The translations under genes and the position numbers were made by a program. A stretch of DNA of 64,000 nucleotides, from NCBI GenBank assembly GCA_022842935.1, contig JALHOP010000010.1:1-64000 (forward strand). Direction: 5' to 3'. Under the pieces are notes generated by a model. The model was given only the letters and a program-made list of their open reading frames with translations. It did no database searches and was not told the origin of the DNA. Source of the DNA: Myxococcota bacterium (lineage in GTDB: Bacteria; Myxococcota; XYA12-FULL-58-9; JALHOP01). This document shows, piece by piece, positions 24,934 to 34,466 of this stretch; the stretch's first letter is position 1; every line of letters starts with the position of its first letter.

Positions 24934-27900
24934 TCAAGCGACGATCTGCTGCGGCGGACGTTCCTCGCGACCGGCTGCTGGGCGAAGGGACTCGACCACC
25001 TCCGCGGCTGGCGCCATCTCGTCATCATCGACGTCAGCGTTCGACTTGAAGCGCCCGAGCTGCCGAGCGAACCACTGCGACGCGTCGTCGAACAGCGAAT
25101 ACGCGACGGGCGTCGCAAGCAGGGTCAACAAGAGCGACATCAGCTGTCCGCCTACGACGACACCCGCTGTCGCTCGGTTGTTGCCGGCGCCGGCGCCCTC
25201 GGAGACGATGAGCGGCACCATACCCGCAACGAACGCGAACGTGGTCATCAGGATGGGGCGCAGCCGGTCTTTGTTGGCAACGATGATGGCCGTCGCCCGG
25301 TCCATACCCTCGCCACGCAAGTGGTTGGTGTGATCGATCTGCAAGATCGAGTTCTTCTTCACGACACCGAAGAGCACGAGGAGCCCCAGCATCGAATAGA
25401 TGTCGAGCTGCTGCTTGAAGATGACGAGCGACAAGAGCGCAAAGGGCAAGGTGAGCGGCAAGCACAACAAGATGGTGACGGGGTGTAGCCACGACTCAAA
25501 CTGCGCCGCGAGAACCAGGTACATGAACACGAGCGACAGCAAGAACGCCGCGAGGAAGAGCTTGCCAGCCTTGGCCATCTCCTTCGAGCGACCCGACGGT
25601 CCCGAACGGTACTCGGCCGGCAGCTTGAGGGAATCGATGACGGTCTTCACGCCCGCCATGATGTCGCCTTCCGAGTAGCCGGCGCCGGGGTTAGCGCGGA
25701 AGGTGATCTGCCGCACGCGGTTCAGACGATTGATGAGCGACGGTCCACTGCCACTCTCCATGTGAACGACGTCGAGGAGCGGGACGGCAGAAACTTTGGA
25801 CGACGGTACCGTCATGAGAGCCAATCCCTCGAGGTCAGCGCGGTACTTGCGCTCGGCGCGCAGGTGCACCTCGTATTGTTCGCTCTTCTCCTCGTAGGTG
25901 GAGACCTCGAGACCGCCGACGAGGAGCCGCATCGCCGTCGCGATGTCCGACACCGCGACACCGAGTGACGCCGCTTTTTCGCGATCGATCTCGACCGCCA
26001 TCTCGGGCTTACCCGAGATGAACGAGGAGGTTACGTCGACAGCACCGGGTACCTCTTTTTTGATGCGTTCGATGACGGTGTCGTTGATCTCGGCGAGGCG
26101 CTCGAGCGAAGGCCCGCTCACATCGTACTGGACGAGCGCGGAGCTCCCACCCGCCATAGCGAACGCAGGGACGTCCGACACATCGATCTGAAGTTCTTTG
26201 GGCTGTTTGGCGATGATGGTCTTGCGCACGAAGTTCATGACATCGTGCTGCGACAAGTCGCGCTCGCTCGAGTCGATCATGCGTACGTAGATGCGCGCCT
26301 TGTTCGGCGTGCGCTCGTTGTTGTCGCCGATGGTCATGAGCGTCGCTTTGACCGTCTCGACGTTGCGAACCTCACGCGCGATGCGTTCCGCGACGAGGCC
26401 GGTGGCCTCGAGCGACGTACCCTCTGGAGCTCGCACGTTGATCTCGAAATGCGACTCGTCGTTGGTCGGCAAGAAGCCCTTCTTGACCGTCTTCATCAAC
26501 GGACCGACCGAAGCCAAGGCAGCGACGGCGGCGAGGACGATGACCCACCTGTGCGCCATCGACCAACGCAGAATACTCACGTAGCCGCGCTCGATGGGGA
26601 GGTAGAAGGAATCGACCAAACGCTCGAGGATGGGCTTTTGAACTGCACGCCCGCCCTGCGAAGCGATAGGTCGGTGCTTCTTGAGCCAGCGCGAGGCCAT
26701 CATCGGCGTGAGCGTGAACGACACGAGCAACGACACGCCGATGGCGAACGCCATGGTGAGGCCGAAGCTGTTCAAAAAGCGGCCGACGATGCCGCTCATG
26801 TAAGCGACCGGCAAGAACACCGCGATGAGCGACACGGTGGTGGCGAGCACGGCCAGACCGATCTCTTTGGTCGCGTGGACCGCCGCCTCGCGCGGCCTCA
26901 TCTTCTTCTCGTCGATGAAGCGGAAGATGTTCTCGAGGACGACGATGGCGTCGTCGATGACGATGCCGACCGCCAGGGCAAGCGCGAGGAGTGTGATGGT
27001 GTTGAGGGTGAAGTTCTGTTGCCACATGAGCGCGAACGTGCCGATGATCGACACCGGGATCGCGATGGCCGCGATAACGGTCGAGCGCAGATTCCCCAAA
27101 AACAAAAGAACCACCAGCGCCGCAAAGATCGCCCCGAGCACCAGATGTTCCTCGACGGCGTGAACACTGGTGCGAATAGTCTCACTGTTATCGCGGACAA
27201 CCTCGAGAGTGTAACCGGCCGGCAAGATCGGCTTGATCTGCGCCATGCGTTCGAGGACCGCATCGACGACGGCCACGGTGTTGCCGCCCGATTGTTTGCG
27301 TACCGACAACACGACAGCCGGAGTGCCATCTTTGACCGCGATGGTCTCGGCTTCTTCGGCGCCATCGTCGACACGTGCCACGTCACGGATGCGAACCGGG
27401 TAACCCTTCACGTGTCGGATGACCAGGCCGCCAATATCCTCGGGGCGCTCGACGCGACCCTTGATGCGCAGCGTGACCTCGTCGGACCCGACATCGATGG
27501 CGCCGCCCGGCATGGTGAGGTTCTGGCTCTGCACGGCGCGTTGCACGTCAGCGGCAGTCAACGCATGAGCACGCAATTGCGCCGGGTCGAGCCAGATATT
27601 CACCTGCCGTTCGCGGCCACCTACGATGGAAACCTGTCCGACGCCGGAAATATTCTCGAGTTTACGCTTGATGTTCTTGTCAGCGACCTCGGTGATCTCG
27701 CGCAGCGGCCGCTCGGCATTGACCGCGATATAGAGAATGGGCGTCGCGTCGGGGTCGGCCTTGGTGACGACCGGGACGTCGATGTCTTTGGGGAGATCGG
27801 GAATGACCCCCTGAACCTTCTCGCGGACCTCTTGCGCCGCGACGTCGATGTCCTTCTCGAGGACGAACTGCACGATCACCTGCGAAACACCGTCACTCGA

Positions 27901-28152
27901 AATCGAGCGCAGGTCGTCGATGCCCGCGATCGTGTTGACGGCTTCTTCGATCTTGTCGGTGATCTCCGTTTCGATCTCTTGCGGGGAAGCCCCCGTCTGC
28001 CGGGTCAACACGACGACCATCGGAAAGTCGACGTCAGGGAAGCGGTCGACACCGAGCTGCGACGCCCCAGTGATACCAACGACGACGATGGTAAGCATGA
28101 GGACTGTCGCGAAGATGGGGCGTTTGATGCTGATATTGGATAGCCACTGCAT
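24934..28152 (-). CDS. RND (AcrB/HAE1-family) efflux transporter
   Basis: A 1072-residue inner-membrane pump of normal length. It begins [20 protein letters not shown] with the [13 protein letters not shown] signature, has twelve membrane segments in two sets, the proton-relay segment [21 protein letters not shown] (adjacent Asp pair), and a C-terminal set with [15 protein letters not shown]. The closest types are MdtB/MexF-like HAE1 pumps. The adaptor gene ends 39 bases upstream, so the two are co-transcribed from the region around 29.43 kb. Confidence 0.95.
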   Translation of the reverse strand: MQWLSNISIKRPIFATVLMLTIVVVGITGASQLGVDRFPDVDFPMVVVLTRQTGASPQEIETEITDKIEEAVNTIAGIDDLRSISSDGVSQVIVQFVLEKDIDVAAQEVREKVQGVIPDLPKDIDVPVVTKADPDATPILYIAVNAERPLREITEVADKNIKRKLENISGVGQVSIVGGRERQVNIWLDPAQLRAHALTAADVQRAVQSQNLTMPGGAIDVGSDEVTLRIKGRVERPEDIGGLVIRHVKGYPVRIRDVARVDDGAEEAETIAVKDGTPAVVLSVRKQSGGNTVAVVDAVLERMAQIKPILPAGYTLEVVRDNSETIRTSVHAVEEHLVLGAIFAALVVLLFLGNLRSTVIAAIAIPVSIIGTFALMWQQNFTLNTITLLALALAVGIVIDDAIVVLENIFRFIDEKKMRPREAAVHATKEIGLAVLATTVSLIAVFLPVAYMSGIVGRFLNSFGLTMAFAIGVSLLVSFTLTPMMASRWLKKHRPIASQGGRAVQKPILERLVDSFYLPIERGYVSILRWSMAHRWVIVLAAVAALASVGPLMKTVKKGFLPTNDESHFEINVRAPEGTSLEATGLVAERIAREVRNVETVKATLMTIGDNNERTPNKARIYVRMIDSSERDLSQHDVMNFVRKTIIAKQPKELQIDVSDVPAFAMAGGSSALVQYDVSGPSLERLAEINDTVIERIKKEVPGAVDVTSSFISGKPEMAVEIDREKAASLGVAVSDIATAMRLLVGGLEVSTYEEKSEQYEVHLRAERKYRADLEGLALMTVPSSKVSAVPLLDVVHMESGSGPSLINRLNRVRQITFRANPGAGYSEGDIMAGVKTVIDSLKLPAEYRSGPSGRSKEMAKAGKLFLAAFLLSLVFMYLVLAAQFESWLHPVTILLCLPLTLPFALLSLVIFKQQLDIYSMLGLLVLFGVVKKNSILQIDHTNHLRGEGMDRATAIIVANKDRLRPILMTTFAFVAGMVPLIVSEGAGAGNNRATAGVVVGGQLMSLLLTLLATPVAYSLFDDASQWFARQLGRFKSNADVDDDEMAPAAEVVESLRPAAGREERPPQQIVA

Positions 28153-28191
28153 GCGCTCGGTCCTTCGATTGGGGGGGCGTAAGACTACGCT

Positions 28192-29403
28192 TTAGCGTCC
28201 TTCGGCGAGCTCGGCGCTTGGCGGCTGCGGCGCCGACGCCTGTTTGGTGACGGTAACCTGCACCCCGTCACGAAGATCGTCGGTCACGCTTGCAACGACC
28301 CGCTCACCAGCCTCGACGCCTTTGGCAACCGCGACCAAGCCCCCCGCGAGCTCGGGTCCGAGCTGCACGAGGCGCTCCTCGATCTGCTGATGCTTACCAT
28401 CGTCTCGGATCACGAAGATGCGATAGGTCTCTCCGTCATCGCGGATGGCGGCTCGCGGCACGACGGGAGTAGGCACTTCTCCGAGAGTTACCTTGGCGAT
28501 CGCGAAGTTGCCTGGACGCAAAACACGGTCGCGATTGTCGATCACTGCTTCGACCACCAAGTCGCGCGTCTCGGCACGCAACGATGGACCAACGTATTTG
28601 ATGGTACCGGCGAAGGTCTGCTTGTCGAAGCCGGCCACGTCGAAGCGCACGGCCTGACCGACCTGGACGTAGCGGGCGTCGGCCTCTGGTACGTTGAGCT
28701 CGAGACGAAGCGGATCGAGCTCAACGAGCGACACGACCTTTGTATCGCGACCCACATATTCACCATCGTCGACGTAGCGCTGAGCCACCATGCCGGCGAA
28801 GGGCGCTCGCACCGTCGCATCACCCAGCTGCTGCCCGGCAAGCCGAGCCCGCGCTATGGCGGCCTCTGCTTGCTTCGCCTGGGCGTTGCAGGTTGCCGTG
28901 AGCCGGTCGAACTCGGCGTTACTGATGGCGTTGGTCGCAAAGAGCTTGCTGGCGCGTTCGCAATCACTGCGCGCCAGCTGCAATGACGCCTCGGAGGCCG
29001 CGGCAGTCGCGCCGGCCTCCTGGGCGTTCAATGAAGCCGTGCGCGGATCGAGACGCACCAGCGCTTGACCCTTCGCGACTTGTTGACCCCGCTCGACCAG
29101 CGTCTCCACCACCTTGCCGGCCCAGTCGGCGGCGACCTCTGAGCTTCGGTTGCCATTCAGGGTGCCCGTGAGTGTGAGGTAGCGCGGGGTGGGCGCGGCC
29201 ACGGCCTCGACCATCGTCACGGCCCGCGCCTGCGTGGTCGCCTCCTTGACGGCTGGCTCTCGGTGACCTTCGCCACAACCATAGAGCGTGAAGGCGGTCA
29301 CAGCGGAGGCTGCGATGATGACAGCCAAATCTCGAAGCTGGCGGTGACGTCCGACCTTCGGCGCGGGGATGTAGGCGTTGAGGGTCGCGAGCGGGAACAT
29401 CAT
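28192..29403 (-). CDS. RND periplasmic adaptor (membrane fusion) lipoprotein
   Basis: The ATG at 29403 (or 29400) follows AAGGAGAT and gives 403 residues; longer starts lack a ribosome-binding site. A signal sequence ends in TAFTLYGCG (lipobox). The lipoyl/barrel-sandwich halves (TLTGTLNGNRSSEVAADWAGKVVETLVERGQQVAKGQALVRLD and TVRAPFAGMVAQRYVDDGEYV) flank a long coiled-coil hairpin of Ala/Gln/Glu helices, and a beta-barrel (RLELNVPEADARYVQVGQAV) follows. This is an AcrA/MexE-type adaptor linking the RND pump to a TolC channel. Confidence 0.93.
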   Translation of the reverse strand: MMFPLATLNAYIPAPKVGRHRQLRDLAVIIAASAVTAFTLYGCGEGHREPAVKEATTQARAVTMVEAVAAPTPRYLTLTGTLNGNRSSEVAADWAGKVVETLVERGQQVAKGQALVRLDPRTASLNAQEAGATAAASEASLQLARSDCERASKLFATNAISNAEFDRLTATCNAQAKQAEAAIARARLAGQQLGDATVRAPFAGMVAQRYVDDGEYVGRDTKVVSLVELDPLRLELNVPEADARYVQVGQAVRFDVAGFDKQTFAGTIKYVGPSLRAETRDLVVEAVIDNRDRVLRPGNFAIAKVTLGEVPTPVVPRAAIRDDGETYRIFVIRDDGKHQQIEERLVQLGPELAGGLVAVAKGVEAGERVVASVTDDLRDGVQVTVTKQASAPQPPSAELAEGR

Positions 29404-29434
29404 CGAATCTCCTTGCGGGTCGGAGGACGCGGTT

Positions 29435-29450
29435 TGCACAGCGCGTACCA
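29435..29450 (-). promoter_or_regulatory. Putative sigma-54 promoter for adaptor-RND operon
   Basis: Read on the minus strand the site is TGGTACG-CGCT-GTGCA, against the sigma-54 consensus TGGCACG-N4-TTGCA. The invariant GG (-24) and GC (-12) are kept with correct spacing. The predicted start is near 29424, about 10 bases before the AAGGAG of the adaptor gene, giving a 20-base leader. Confidence 0.5.
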
Positions 29451-29524
29451 AAGCGCCATTCGTCTTAGGGACGCCGGCAACGCCAGAGAAACCGCTTTTC
29501 GTGGGGTGGACATTGACAGCCGCA

Positions 29525-29586
29525 GTGTCCGGACAGTTGTCCAGCGGACACCCCCGTGTCCGGGGGCGGCACCCCGATGTGTCCGG
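29525..29586. promoter_or_regulatory. Cluster of GTGTCCGG boxes, predicted activator-binding (enhancer) site
   Basis: GTGTCCGG occurs at 29525-29532, 29556-29563 and 29579-29586, and its inverse CGGACAC at 29545-29551. The pairs 29525/29545 and 29545/29556 form inverted repeats, the second with a 4-base spacer. A further GGACA-GT-TGTCC palindrome is at 29531-29542. The cluster lies 100-160 bases from the minus start and about 150-210 from the plus start, typical for an NtrC-type enhancer. Confidence 0.55.
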
Positions 29587-29664
29587 TTTGCCCGTCGTCC
29601 TTGATCCCCGCCGCGTTGCCCGCTACAGCGCCCAGCGTGGGCGAGACGGCGTTTGGCTCCACGT

Positions 29665-29677
29665 TATCAAGCGGTCT
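29665..29677 (+). promoter_or_regulatory. Weak IHF-like site
   Basis: TATCAAGCGGTCT fits the WATCAA half of the IHF consensus fully but the TTR half poorly. Its position between the box cluster and the plus sigma-54 promoter is where IHF bends DNA in sigma-54 systems. On sequence alone it is marginal. Confidence 0.25.
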
Positions 29678-29707
29678 GACCGAGGTCGGCGCGGCGTGTT
29701 TCCACGC

Positions 29708-29723
29708 TGGCACGAACCTTGGA
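29708..29723 (+). promoter_or_regulatory. Putative sigma-54 promoter for tolC-ABC-regulator operon
   Basis: TGGCACG-AACC-TTGGA matches the consensus TGGCACG-N4-TTGCA except G for C at -12. The -24 element is perfect. Predicted start is near 29734; the AGGAG of the tolC gene is at 29744-29748 and its ATG at 29758, giving a 24-base leader. The imperfect -12 base lowers confidence. Confidence 0.5.
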
Positions 29724-29757
29724 GGGGCTGCAGCCGTCACCCTAGGAGAGTTGCCCG

Positions 29758-31218
29758 ATGCGTCCCCGTTCGCTCGCCCTCATTGCAGTCGCGCTAACCT
29801 GCACAACCCCCGCGCTCGCAGAGCCCCTGCAACTGTTCGCCGTCCAGACAGCGGCCCCGGGTGGCAACGGTCACGCCATTGCCAATCCCAACGCAGAAGC
29901 TTTCAACAGCAAGGTCGAAGCGTTGTTCACGCCAGGCACCGGCCTCACCGCTGAAGAAGCCGCGGCAAAGGCCACGCAGACCAGTTTCGACGTTCAGGCA
30001 CAGCGCGAAGACATGCTCTCGGCAGAAGCGCTGCGCCAGCAGGCCAAGTACGGATTCATTCCGATGTTGACCGCTACGGCGAACTACACACGCACGCGGA
30101 GCATCACCAATCGCTTGGTCCAGACCGACCCGACCACCGGCGCCGAGCAAGCCATCATTCTGCCCTTCTTTCCGAACCAGTACAGCCTCGGCGCGAATCT
30201 CTCGATCCCGCTTTCGGACTATTTCCTGCGCCTGCCGCAGAGCCTGGCCTCCGCCAACCGCAGTCTCGATGCCGCCACTCTAAACGCGCGCCACACCGAG
30301 CTTACGACCGCAACGCAAGCCAAAGTCGCTTACTATGAATGGGCCCGCGCAAAGTTACAGCTGGTCGTTCAAGAGCAGGCCCTCGAGCAGGCCAGGGCGC
30401 AAGCCAAAGACGGACGAGCCCAGTTCGAGGCCGGCGCGTCGACGAACGCCGATGTGCTGCGCCTCGAGTCGAGCGTAGCGACGACAGAGCTCGCCGTCGA
30501 GCGCGCAAGGAACGCCGCTCAGCTCGCCGAGGAGCGACTACGCACCCAGATGCACGACGCGAGCCAGGGCCAGTACCAAATTGGTGAAGACGTTCGCGCT
30601 GAGATCACGCAGCTCGACAATGTCGGTGACATCGCAAGTCTCTGGAAAGAAGCCGAAGAGAAGCGACTCGATCTCAAGGCGGCGTCGCTCCAGGTGGAAG
30701 CACAACGCGAGCGCGCCAGCGCGAACCGCGCTGCCTACTATCCGCGTCTCACCGCCCAGGGCAGCTACTCGTACCTGAGCCCACTGCAACAGCGCTTTCC
30801 GCAGACCGACGACTTCGACCACTGGTGGACGTTGGGAGCCACGCTATCGTGGACACCGACGGACATCTTCGGCGCGCGCCAAGGTACAGAGAGCATCGAG
30901 CACCAAGCATCCAGGACAGAAGCTCTGCGAAACCTTTCGCGCGACAACATCCACGTGGCGGTGCTCAACGCTTATCAGGACTTGAACGTGGCAGCCGTTG
31001 CGATCGACACGACCACGCGTTCACTTGCCTCCGCCGAGGAGTCTTACCGTGTGCGCCGCGCTCTCTTTCAGAACGGTCGCGCGACCACCGTCGAGGTCAC
31101 CGATTCGGAAACGACCCTCACGCGGGCCCGCAGCGAAGCGATGAACGCGCGCATCGACCTACGCATCGCCCGCGCTCGCCTCATCAACGCCATCGGCCGC
31201 GACACCGAGCGCCAGTAG
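29758..31218 (+). CDS. TolC-family outer-membrane efflux protein
   Basis: A 486-residue protein with a Sec signal peptide (RSLALIAVALTCTTPALA). Two homologous halves of long Ala/Gln/Glu helices and strand pairs follow, as in TolC/OprM: YGFIPMLTATANYTRT with the outer strand, QYSLGANLSIPLSDYF, then ARAAYYPRLTAQGSYSYL... and SAEESYRVRRALFQNGRATTVEVTDSETTLTRARSEA. No lipobox. Ribosome-binding site AGGAG 9 bases upstream. It should form the exit duct for the RND pump encoded divergently and perhaps for the ABC transporter downstream. Confidence 0.92.
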   Translation: MRPRSLALIAVALTCTTPALAEPLQLFAVQTAAPGGNGHAIANPNAEAFNSKVEALFTPGTGLTAEEAAAKATQTSFDVQAQREDMLSAEALRQQAKYGFIPMLTATANYTRTRSITNRLVQTDPTTGAEQAIILPFFPNQYSLGANLSIPLSDYFLRLPQSLASANRSLDAATLNARHTELTTATQAKVAYYEWARAKLQLVVQEQALEQARAQAKDGRAQFEAGASTNADVLRLESSVATTELAVERARNAAQLAEERLRTQMHDASQGQYQIGEDVRAEITQLDNVGDIASLWKEAEEKRLDLKAASLQVEAQRERASANRAAYYPRLTAQGSYSYLSPLQQRFPQTDDFDHWWTLGATLSWTPTDIFGARQGTESIEHQASRTEALRNLSRDNIHVAVLNAYQDLNVAAVAIDTTTRSLASAEESYRVRRALFQNGRATTVEVTDSETTLTRARSEAMNARIDLRIARARLINAIGRDTERQ

Positions 31219-31237
31219 AACCATGTAGAGCCAAACC

Positions 31238-31936
31238 ATGATCAAGATGCAGGGGGTCAGGAAAGTCTACCGAAGCCACCTGCTGGCCATGGAGGCTCTG
31301 CGCGACTTCCACCTCACCATCGAGGACGGCGAGTTTGTCGCCATCATGGGCCCGTCGGGCTCGGGCAAGACGACGTTCCTGAACGTCGCCGGCTTGCTCG
31401 ACACCTTCGACGAGGGCACCTACGAGCTGGCTGGCGTCGACGTCATGGGCTTGAAGGACGCGGAGATGGCAAAGCTCCGCAATGAGAAGATCGGCTTCAT
31501 CTTTCAGAGCTTCAACCTCATCCCCGATCTCGATGTGTTCGACAACATCGATGTTCCGCTCCGCTATCGCGGCATGAACGCCCGCGAGCGCACCGAGCGC
31601 ATCGAGCTCGCGCTTACACGGGTCGGCCTCATCGCCCGACGTCACAACCGTCCTTCGCAGCTCTCGGGTGGGCAGCAGCAACGCGTGGGCATCGCTCGCG
31701 CCTTGGCTGGCTCGCCGCAGCTCATTCTCGCCGACGAGCCCACGGGTAACCTCGACTCGCTCATGGCCCGTCAGATCATGGAGCTACTGCAAGAGATCAA
31801 CTCACAGGGCACCACGATCGTCATGGTCACGCACGCCACGGAGCTCGCGGCTCGCGCCCATCGCAAGCTGCACATCCTCGACGGCAGGGTCATCGACCCG
31901 TGGGCCAAGAAGCGGAGCAGCGAGGTTGTACCGTGA
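31238..31936 (+). CDS. ABC transporter ATPase, MacB/LolD type
   Basis: A 232-residue ATPase: Walker [11 protein letters not shown]-loop [17 protein letters not shown], signature LSGGQQQRV, Walker [14 protein letters not shown], and H-loop [13 protein letters not shown]. The FQSFNLIP and GNLDS motifs are those of the MacB/LolD/FtsE group, which drive FtsX-like permeases in mechanotransmission rather than classical translocation. It overlaps the first permease gene (GTGA). Confidence 0.95.
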   Translation: MIKMQGVRKVYRSHLLAMEALRDFHLTIEDGEFVAIMGPSGSGKTTFLNVAGLLDTFDEGTYELAGVDVMGLKDAEMAKLRNEKIGFIFQSFNLIPDLDVFDNIDVPLRYRGMNARERTERIELALTRVGLIARRHNRPSQLSGGQQQRVGIARALAGSPQLILADEPTGNLDSLMARQIMELLQEINSQGTTIVMVTHATELAARAHRKLHILDGRVIDPWAKKRSSEVVP

Positions 31937-33264
31937 ACCCGCTCTCTCGCGCCTTGATGATGCTGGCGTATCACCTGCGTCACGCGGCGCGGAGCCTGTC
32001 GCGCACGCCCGGCTTCACCTTCGTCATGGAGCTGTCGCTCGGGCTCGGTGTCGCGCTCTGGACCGTCGCCCGCACGGCGATCGATTCGCAAGCCAACGTG
32101 GCAATCGCCGACTCCGACCAAGTGTATCTCGTCGAGATCCAGCGCGACATGCTGGTCCCGGTGCCGACGGAGAACCACGACCCGAACAGCTTCTGGGATC
32201 ACGTCCCCGACATCATGCTGACCTACCGTGATGCCACCGCCCTCGCCGCTCAGAGCGCGCGGCGGCACACGATCTCCTTCTTCTCTCCCCTGCTGGTGGC
32301 CAAAGCTGGCGGACCCGCGTCGAACCTTCGCGTGCGCTTCACGACGTCACCGATATTCGAGATGTTCGACCACGTCTTCACAGAGGGGGCGCCTTGGTCG
32401 GACCAGGACGAAGCCCAAGATCCGCAGGTCTGCGTCATCACCGAGGACCTCGCCGAACGGTTGTTCGGGAGCGCCAGCGCAATCGGCGCCGTAGTCCGCA
32501 TAAGCGGACGCGATTTTCGAGTTGTTGGAGTCGTCTTCGATAGTCGGACCGAGCGAAAGCTCTACGACTTCACCGCATATCCCGACACGGACAGCGTGTA
32601 CGTCCCCCTCGCGGCTTGGGACGTGCTCGAAGCGCGTCCGGTCACCTACTACACTTGGGGCGGCCCCACGGTGTCGCACGACGAGCTGGTGCGCAGCGAG
32701 ACCGGGTTTCTCCAGATGTTCGTCGAGCTGCCGAACGCGCAAGCAGTGGCGGACTACGAGAGGGTCTTGGCCGACTATGTGGCCGGCGAGCGCGAGACCA
32801 ATCGCGCCCCGAAGATCGCGCGCCCGACCCTTCGCCCGCTCGATCAGTGGGCGAACATGCTGACGGCGACGCCTTTCGTACTCTTCCAGCTCTTCGGTGG
32901 CATCGCCTTCATCGCTTGCGTCTTCAATCTGGTCCGCCTCTTGATTGCGAAATTCTCGGCACGCGCCAACGAGGTCGCCATCCGCCGGGCACTGGGGGCG
33001 CCCCGCCGCACGGTCTTCGTTCAACACTTGCTCGAGGCCGAGCTCGTGTCATGCGGCGGCGCCGTCTTGGGCCTATTGCTCGCCGCGGGCGGCATCGCCA
33101 TGCTGAACACTCTGATTATCGATCGCCCGGTCGACTTTTCGCTCGACACGCGACGCGTGCTTCTCGCTGTCGCTTCGGCGGTGCTTGCGGGCTTCGTTGC
33201 CGGCATCTACCCGGCCTGGCGTATTTGCAACACGCAGCCTGCCTCTGCGCTGAGGAGGCAATAA
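31933..33264 (+). CDS. ABC permease, FtsX/MacB_PCD family (first)
   Basis: The GTG at 31933 overlaps the ATPase stop and gives 443 residues. A transmembrane segment near residues 25-45 is followed by a 230-residue periplasmic domain (SDQVYLVEIQRDML... to ARPTLRPLDQW) and a C-terminal three-helix FtsX bundle with the family motif EVAIRRALGAPRRTVFVQHLLEAELV. With the second permease it would form a heterodimer. Its stop overlaps the next start (TAATG). Confidence 0.9.
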   Translation: MNPLSRALMMLAYHLRHAARSLSRTPGFTFVMELSLGLGVALWTVARTAIDSQANVAIADSDQVYLVEIQRDMLVPVPTENHDPNSFWDHVPDIMLTYRDATALAAQSARRHTISFFSPLLVAKAGGPASNLRVRFTTSPIFEMFDHVFTEGAPWSDQDEAQDPQVCVITEDLAERLFGSASAIGAVVRISGRDFRVVGVVFDSRTERKLYDFTAYPDTDSVYVPLAAWDVLEARPVTYYTWGGPTVSHDELVRSETGFLQMFVELPNAQAVADYERVLADYVAGERETNRAPKIARPTLRPLDQWANMLTATPFVLFQLFGGIAFIACVFNLVRLLIAKFSARANEVAIRRALGAPRRTVFVQHLLEAELVSCGGAVLGLLLAAGGIAMLNTLIIDRPVDFSLDTRRVLLAVASAVLAGFVAGIYPAWRICNTQPASALRRQ

Positions 33265-34448
33265 TGAGCGGTCACTACGGCCCCATGCTACGCGCTCTTG
33301 CAGCAAACCGCCGCGACTACCGGGTCCTCGTGTTCGCTACCGCGGTCGGCTACACGGTTGTCGTTCAAGCCTTGGCCTTCGCATCGTTGTTCTGGCGCGA
33401 TCTCGCCTCCGACTATGGCATCGACCCCGACCGCGTCGTGATTGTGCAGCTCGAAGCCAGTCGCGAAAACTCCGCATCCGCCGACGAGGTCAAGAGCGCC
33501 GCGCTCACAGTGCCCGGCGTCGAGAGTCTCGCGTGGCTCACACGGCGACCGTTCCGCTTCACCGAGTTCGGCGAGCCGGTGGCGCCCATCGATGACCGCA
33601 TGCGTGCGCAACTCGCGTGGCCGTCTTCAGGTGACGAGAACCTCGTGCGCACGCTTGGCCTGACAATGCGCGCGGGTCGCAACTACACGCCGAAACGCGC
33701 CGAGCCCGGCGAGGACATCGAGGCGGTCGTAAGCATGTCTCTCGCGACCTTTCTCACAGGCAGCGCCAAGCCAACCGACGCACTTGGGGTGCGCTTCCTC
33801 CACGGCATCAACGACCGGGTAATGCGCATCGTCGGAATCGTGGACGATGTGTCGGTCCACACCAGCTGGGTCCCCGACGTTCACAACATCGTGTTCACCT
33901 ATTCGCCGCTGGTCACCGCCCCCCGACGCTTCGCGGTCATGCGCGTAGCAAGCGGCGATCCTGCGATCATCGACCGGGTCGGCGAGACGATCCGCGCGGG
34001 CGGCAATTGGGTCGAGCTCACGAGCCTGAGGAACCTGCGGGCGTCTACCAGCGCAACGAGTCGAGGCGCCGCACGCGTCCAGATTGTCGTCATCGCTGTC
34101 GTCTTGTTCGTCGGACTTATCGGTAACTTCGGCGCCGCCTCGTTCTCGGTCGCCGAACGCGCGCGAACCATCGGCATCCGGCGTGCTTTGGGGGCCACTC
34201 GCGGGCAGATCATCCGCTACTTCCTCGAGGAGAACCTGCTCGTCACCACCGGCGGCATCGTCATCGGCATCCCCATCGCTTTAGCGGTCGGTACCGCCGC
34301 CGAGCATCTAGAGACGAGCTTCATTCTCGAATGGAAGCAGATGGTGCTCGCGGCCCTCTGTTTCTACGTCACGAGCCTGTGGGCAGCACATGCGCCGGCG
34401 CTCAAAGCCGCGCGTATTCCCCCTTCGGTGGTGAGCCAGGCCGCATAG
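33264..34448 (+). CDS. ABC permease, FtsX/MacB_PCD family (second)
   Basis: The ATG at 33264 follows GAGGAGG by 6 bases; the product has 394 residues. One N-terminal membrane segment (VLVFATAVGYTVVVQALAFA), a periplasmic domain (DPDRVVIVQLEASREN to SLRNLRA) and an FtsX bundle with RTIGIRRALGATRGQIIRYFLEENLLV. It is somewhat shorter than the first permease, consistent with an asymmetric pair. The alternative frame upstream to 32616 is a shadow of the first permease. Confidence 0.9.
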   Translation: MSGHYGPMLRALAANRRDYRVLVFATAVGYTVVVQALAFASLFWRDLASDYGIDPDRVVIVQLEASRENSASADEVKSAALTVPGVESLAWLTRRPFRFTEFGEPVAPIDDRMRAQLAWPSSGDENLVRTLGLTMRAGRNYTPKRAEPGEDIEAVVSMSLATFLTGSAKPTDALGVRFLHGINDRVMRIVGIVDDVSVHTSWVPDVHNIVFTYSPLVTAPRRFAVMRVASGDPAIIDRVGETIRAGGNWVELTSLRNLRASTSATSRGAARVQIVVIAVVLFVGLIGNFGAASFSVAERARTIGIRRALGATRGQIIRYFLEENLLVTTGGIVIGIPIALAVGTAAEHLETSFILEWKQMVLAALCFYVTSLWAAHAPALKAARIPPSVVSQAA

Positions 34449-34466
34449 GCTAGAGTGAGGAAGAGC

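Noticed and set aside
26245-28143. 632-codon plus-strand frame inside the RND gene
   Set aside because: Antisense to a complete RND transporter with intact motifs; His/Asp/Arg-rich translation is a GC-codon-bias artefact.
32616-33263. In-frame upstream extension of the second ABC permease
   Set aside because: It is read through the first permease in another frame and lacks permease motifs; ATG 33264 has a GAGGAGG site and TAATG coupling.
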